Part shown: in pieces, positions 62,621 through 64,000 of the stretch
Position numbering within the stretch: the stretch's first letter is position 1
Layout: each line of letters begins with the position of its first letter
Source of the DNA: Fusarium oxysporum f. sp. lycopersici 4287
Lineage: Eukaryota > Ascomycota > Sordariomycetes > Hypocreales > Nectriaceae
Reading direction: 5' to 3'
DNA length: 64,000 nt
NCBI RefSeq assembly: GCF_000149955.1
Contig: NC_030991.1
Location: 3,701,600 to 3,765,599 of the forward strand
Translations under genes and position numbers: made by a program
The notes under the pieces: model-generated
Databases searched by the model: none
The model's input: the letters and a program-made list of their open reading frames with translations, nothing else
Told to the model about the DNA's origin: nothing

Positions 62621-63966
62621 AATTCTCTGGGAGCTGACCGCGACGCGTCACCTGTTGACAAGGCGCTGGGCTCATAACTTCATCAAGCCACAACCAGAGC
62701 TAAAGACGGCTTTATTCCGCAATATGACTACCAGAGAGCCAAATTCGAAGATCATACTGATATTCGTAGCTGGTTTAGGCTTGTGCAGAATACGATCGCG
62801 ACGTATGGTATCCGATCAGGTGATATGTGGAACTTTCATAAGAATGGCGTTACGATGGGCATTATTATGGCTGGAACGGTTGTCACAGGTTCAGGAAGGA
62901 AAGGGGGGCCACAATCAGTGCAGCCTGGAAACCAAGAATGGATTACTATAATCTAGGTGATTAATGCAGAAGGTCAATCGATCACGCCGTTCATCATTGT
63001 TGCAGGCCATAATCACCTTGCAAATTGGTACCAAGAGTGCGACCTCCCAGGCCATTGGGTGATTGCAACGAGCCAATACGGATGGGGAAATAACGAACTG
63101 GGTCTTGAGTGGCTAAAGCGCGTTGACCGGTCCTCAGCTGAGCGATCAAATAGTCTTTATCGTCTTCTGATCCTCGATGGCCACGAAAGCCACCACTCGG
63201 CCGATTTCGAGCGATATTGTCAGGAGAACAAGGTCGTCACCTTCTCATGCCTCAAACCTACTTCAGACTCTTGATGTCGGGTGCTTTTCCGTGCTTAAGA
63301 AGGCATATGGCCGGGAAATCGAGCATCTGATCCGATGCTCTATAACCCCCGTTTCCAAGACCGAGTTCTTTCCGGCTTTTTATGCCGCATTTGAGGCCAC
63401 TATGAGGTGCCGGGCTTGTTCCACTTGACCCGGAACATGTGGTCTCGAAACTTGATGTGCAGCTACGGACTCCAACGCCAGTTGAGGAGGAGACTGGCCC
63501 CTCTACCCCATGGGTCTCAAAGACGCCAAAGACGGTGCTTGAGGCTGGGTCGCAATCGGAGTATCTCGCAAGATGGATCAGAAGGCATCACAGCAGCTCA
63601 CCAGAGTCAGTTCTGGAAGCACTGAAGTCTCTTTCCAAGGGGACCAAGGCGGTCATGCATGAGGTTAGCTTATTAAAGGTCAAGGTCCAAGATCTTGAAC
63701 GGGCGAATGAGATACTAAGCCGGCGGCGGAGGGCAAAAAGAACCCGAGTACAGAAAGGAGGAGCAATTACAATAGAGGAAGGAAGGCAAGTAATTAATCA
63801 GATGGATGTCGATACGCAGGTAGTGGCTGAATCGTCGAAAAGTTGTGGTCGGGAAGGGTCAGCGCGCGGGAAAGAAAGGCGTTGTGGAGCATGTGGCAAC
63901 ATAGGACATAATGCAAGAACATGTCAGATAGTTGTTTCAATATCTGGCGAAGAGTCTGGCGATTAG
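62621..63966 (+). pseudogene. Fot/pogo-type DDE transposase, decayed
   Basis: Successive plus-strand frames spell a pogo/Fot1-class transposase. They include WAHNFIKPQPELKTALFRN, then GRKGGPQSVQPGNQEWITII followed by an in-frame stop, and VINAEGQSITPFIIVAGHNH. Next come YGWGNNELGLEWLKRVDRSS, YRLLILDGHESHHSADFERY with the second catalytic Asp, and, after a frame change near 63265, LLQTLDVGCFSVLKKAYGRE. The first catalytic motif, normally FDETG, reads FHKNG. The last frame (63439-63966) is open over 175 codons, with a coiled coil (LLKVKVQDLERANEILSRRR) and a zinc-knuckle CGACGNIGHNARTC at the end, the usual Fot C-terminus. The 5' DNA-binding part is missing and the gene is dead. Confidence 0.8.
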
Positions 63967-64000
63967 TTTCAATTGATCGGATGATTTGTCGACTTTCTGT

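Noticed and set aside
1..64000. A secondary-metabolite or other coordinated gene cluster was looked for.
   Set aside because: No polyketide synthase, NRPS, terpene cyclase or P450 is present; neighbouring genes do not share a pathway.
1..64000. CRISPR arrays, rRNA or bacterial operon features.
   Set aside because: None seen; intron-containing genes and fungal families make this eukaryotic.

Overview
This window looks like a piece of a filamentous ascomycete (Pezizomycotina) chromosome. Genes carry short GT-AG introns (about 44-137 bases) with CTRAC-type branch points. The gene families are typical of moulds: CSC1/DUF221 channel, LysM protein, F-box/ankyrin protein, RING-patatin protein, ferric reductase and PAQR receptor. 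The transposons are of fungal type (Ty1/copia, Tc1, Fot/pogo, hAT). Gene density is modest, many genes are lineage-restricted, several are broken, and transition-type decay resembling RIP is visible. I read it as an accessory, fast-evolving region and cannot name the species.

Layout. 0-10 kb: a 759-bp non-autonomous hAT element with 8-bp target duplications, a frameshifted epoxide-hydrolase pseudogene, small unknown genes and an F-box/ankyrin gene. 10-21 kb: a small chromodomain-like gene, a complete CSC1-type channel gene, a 163-bp TA-flanked MITE, a three-exon LysM gene and a four-TM membrane protein. 21-25 kb: a six-exon RING-patatin gene. 28-35 kb: small coiled-coil genes, one of them a paralogue of the gene at 4.6 kb, a pseudokinase and a small membrane protein. 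37-39 kb: a Ulp1-like protein lacking the catalytic cysteine. 39.7-46.6 kb: a ferric reductase gene split by a copia element with two identical 194-bp LTRs. 47-51 kb: a second pseudokinase and a 719-residue unknown protein. 52 kb: a six-exon, highly divergent histone H4 variant. 54-56 kb: a PAQR receptor gene. 56-62 kb: three tandem paralogues of an unrecognised family (one dead), with a Tc1 element between the first two. 62-64 kb: a decayed Fot/pogo transposase.

A short MITE family of about 100 bp recurs at least ten times. Three runs of N (44528-44811, 50786-50885, 52941-53826) limit the copia gag region and the flanks of the H4 variant.

The most notable find is the H4 variant at 52.1-52.8 kb. 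The histone fold core is unmistakable only after splicing six short exons, including a 16-nt microexon and a GC-AG intron. The N-terminal tail has lost the usual acetylatable lysines but keeps the H4K20 context. No co-regulated pathway links the genes here; the common theme is degenerate or pseudo-enzymatic domains (two pseudokinases, a dead Ulp1-like protease, a hydrolase lacking its nucleophile) among mobile elements.
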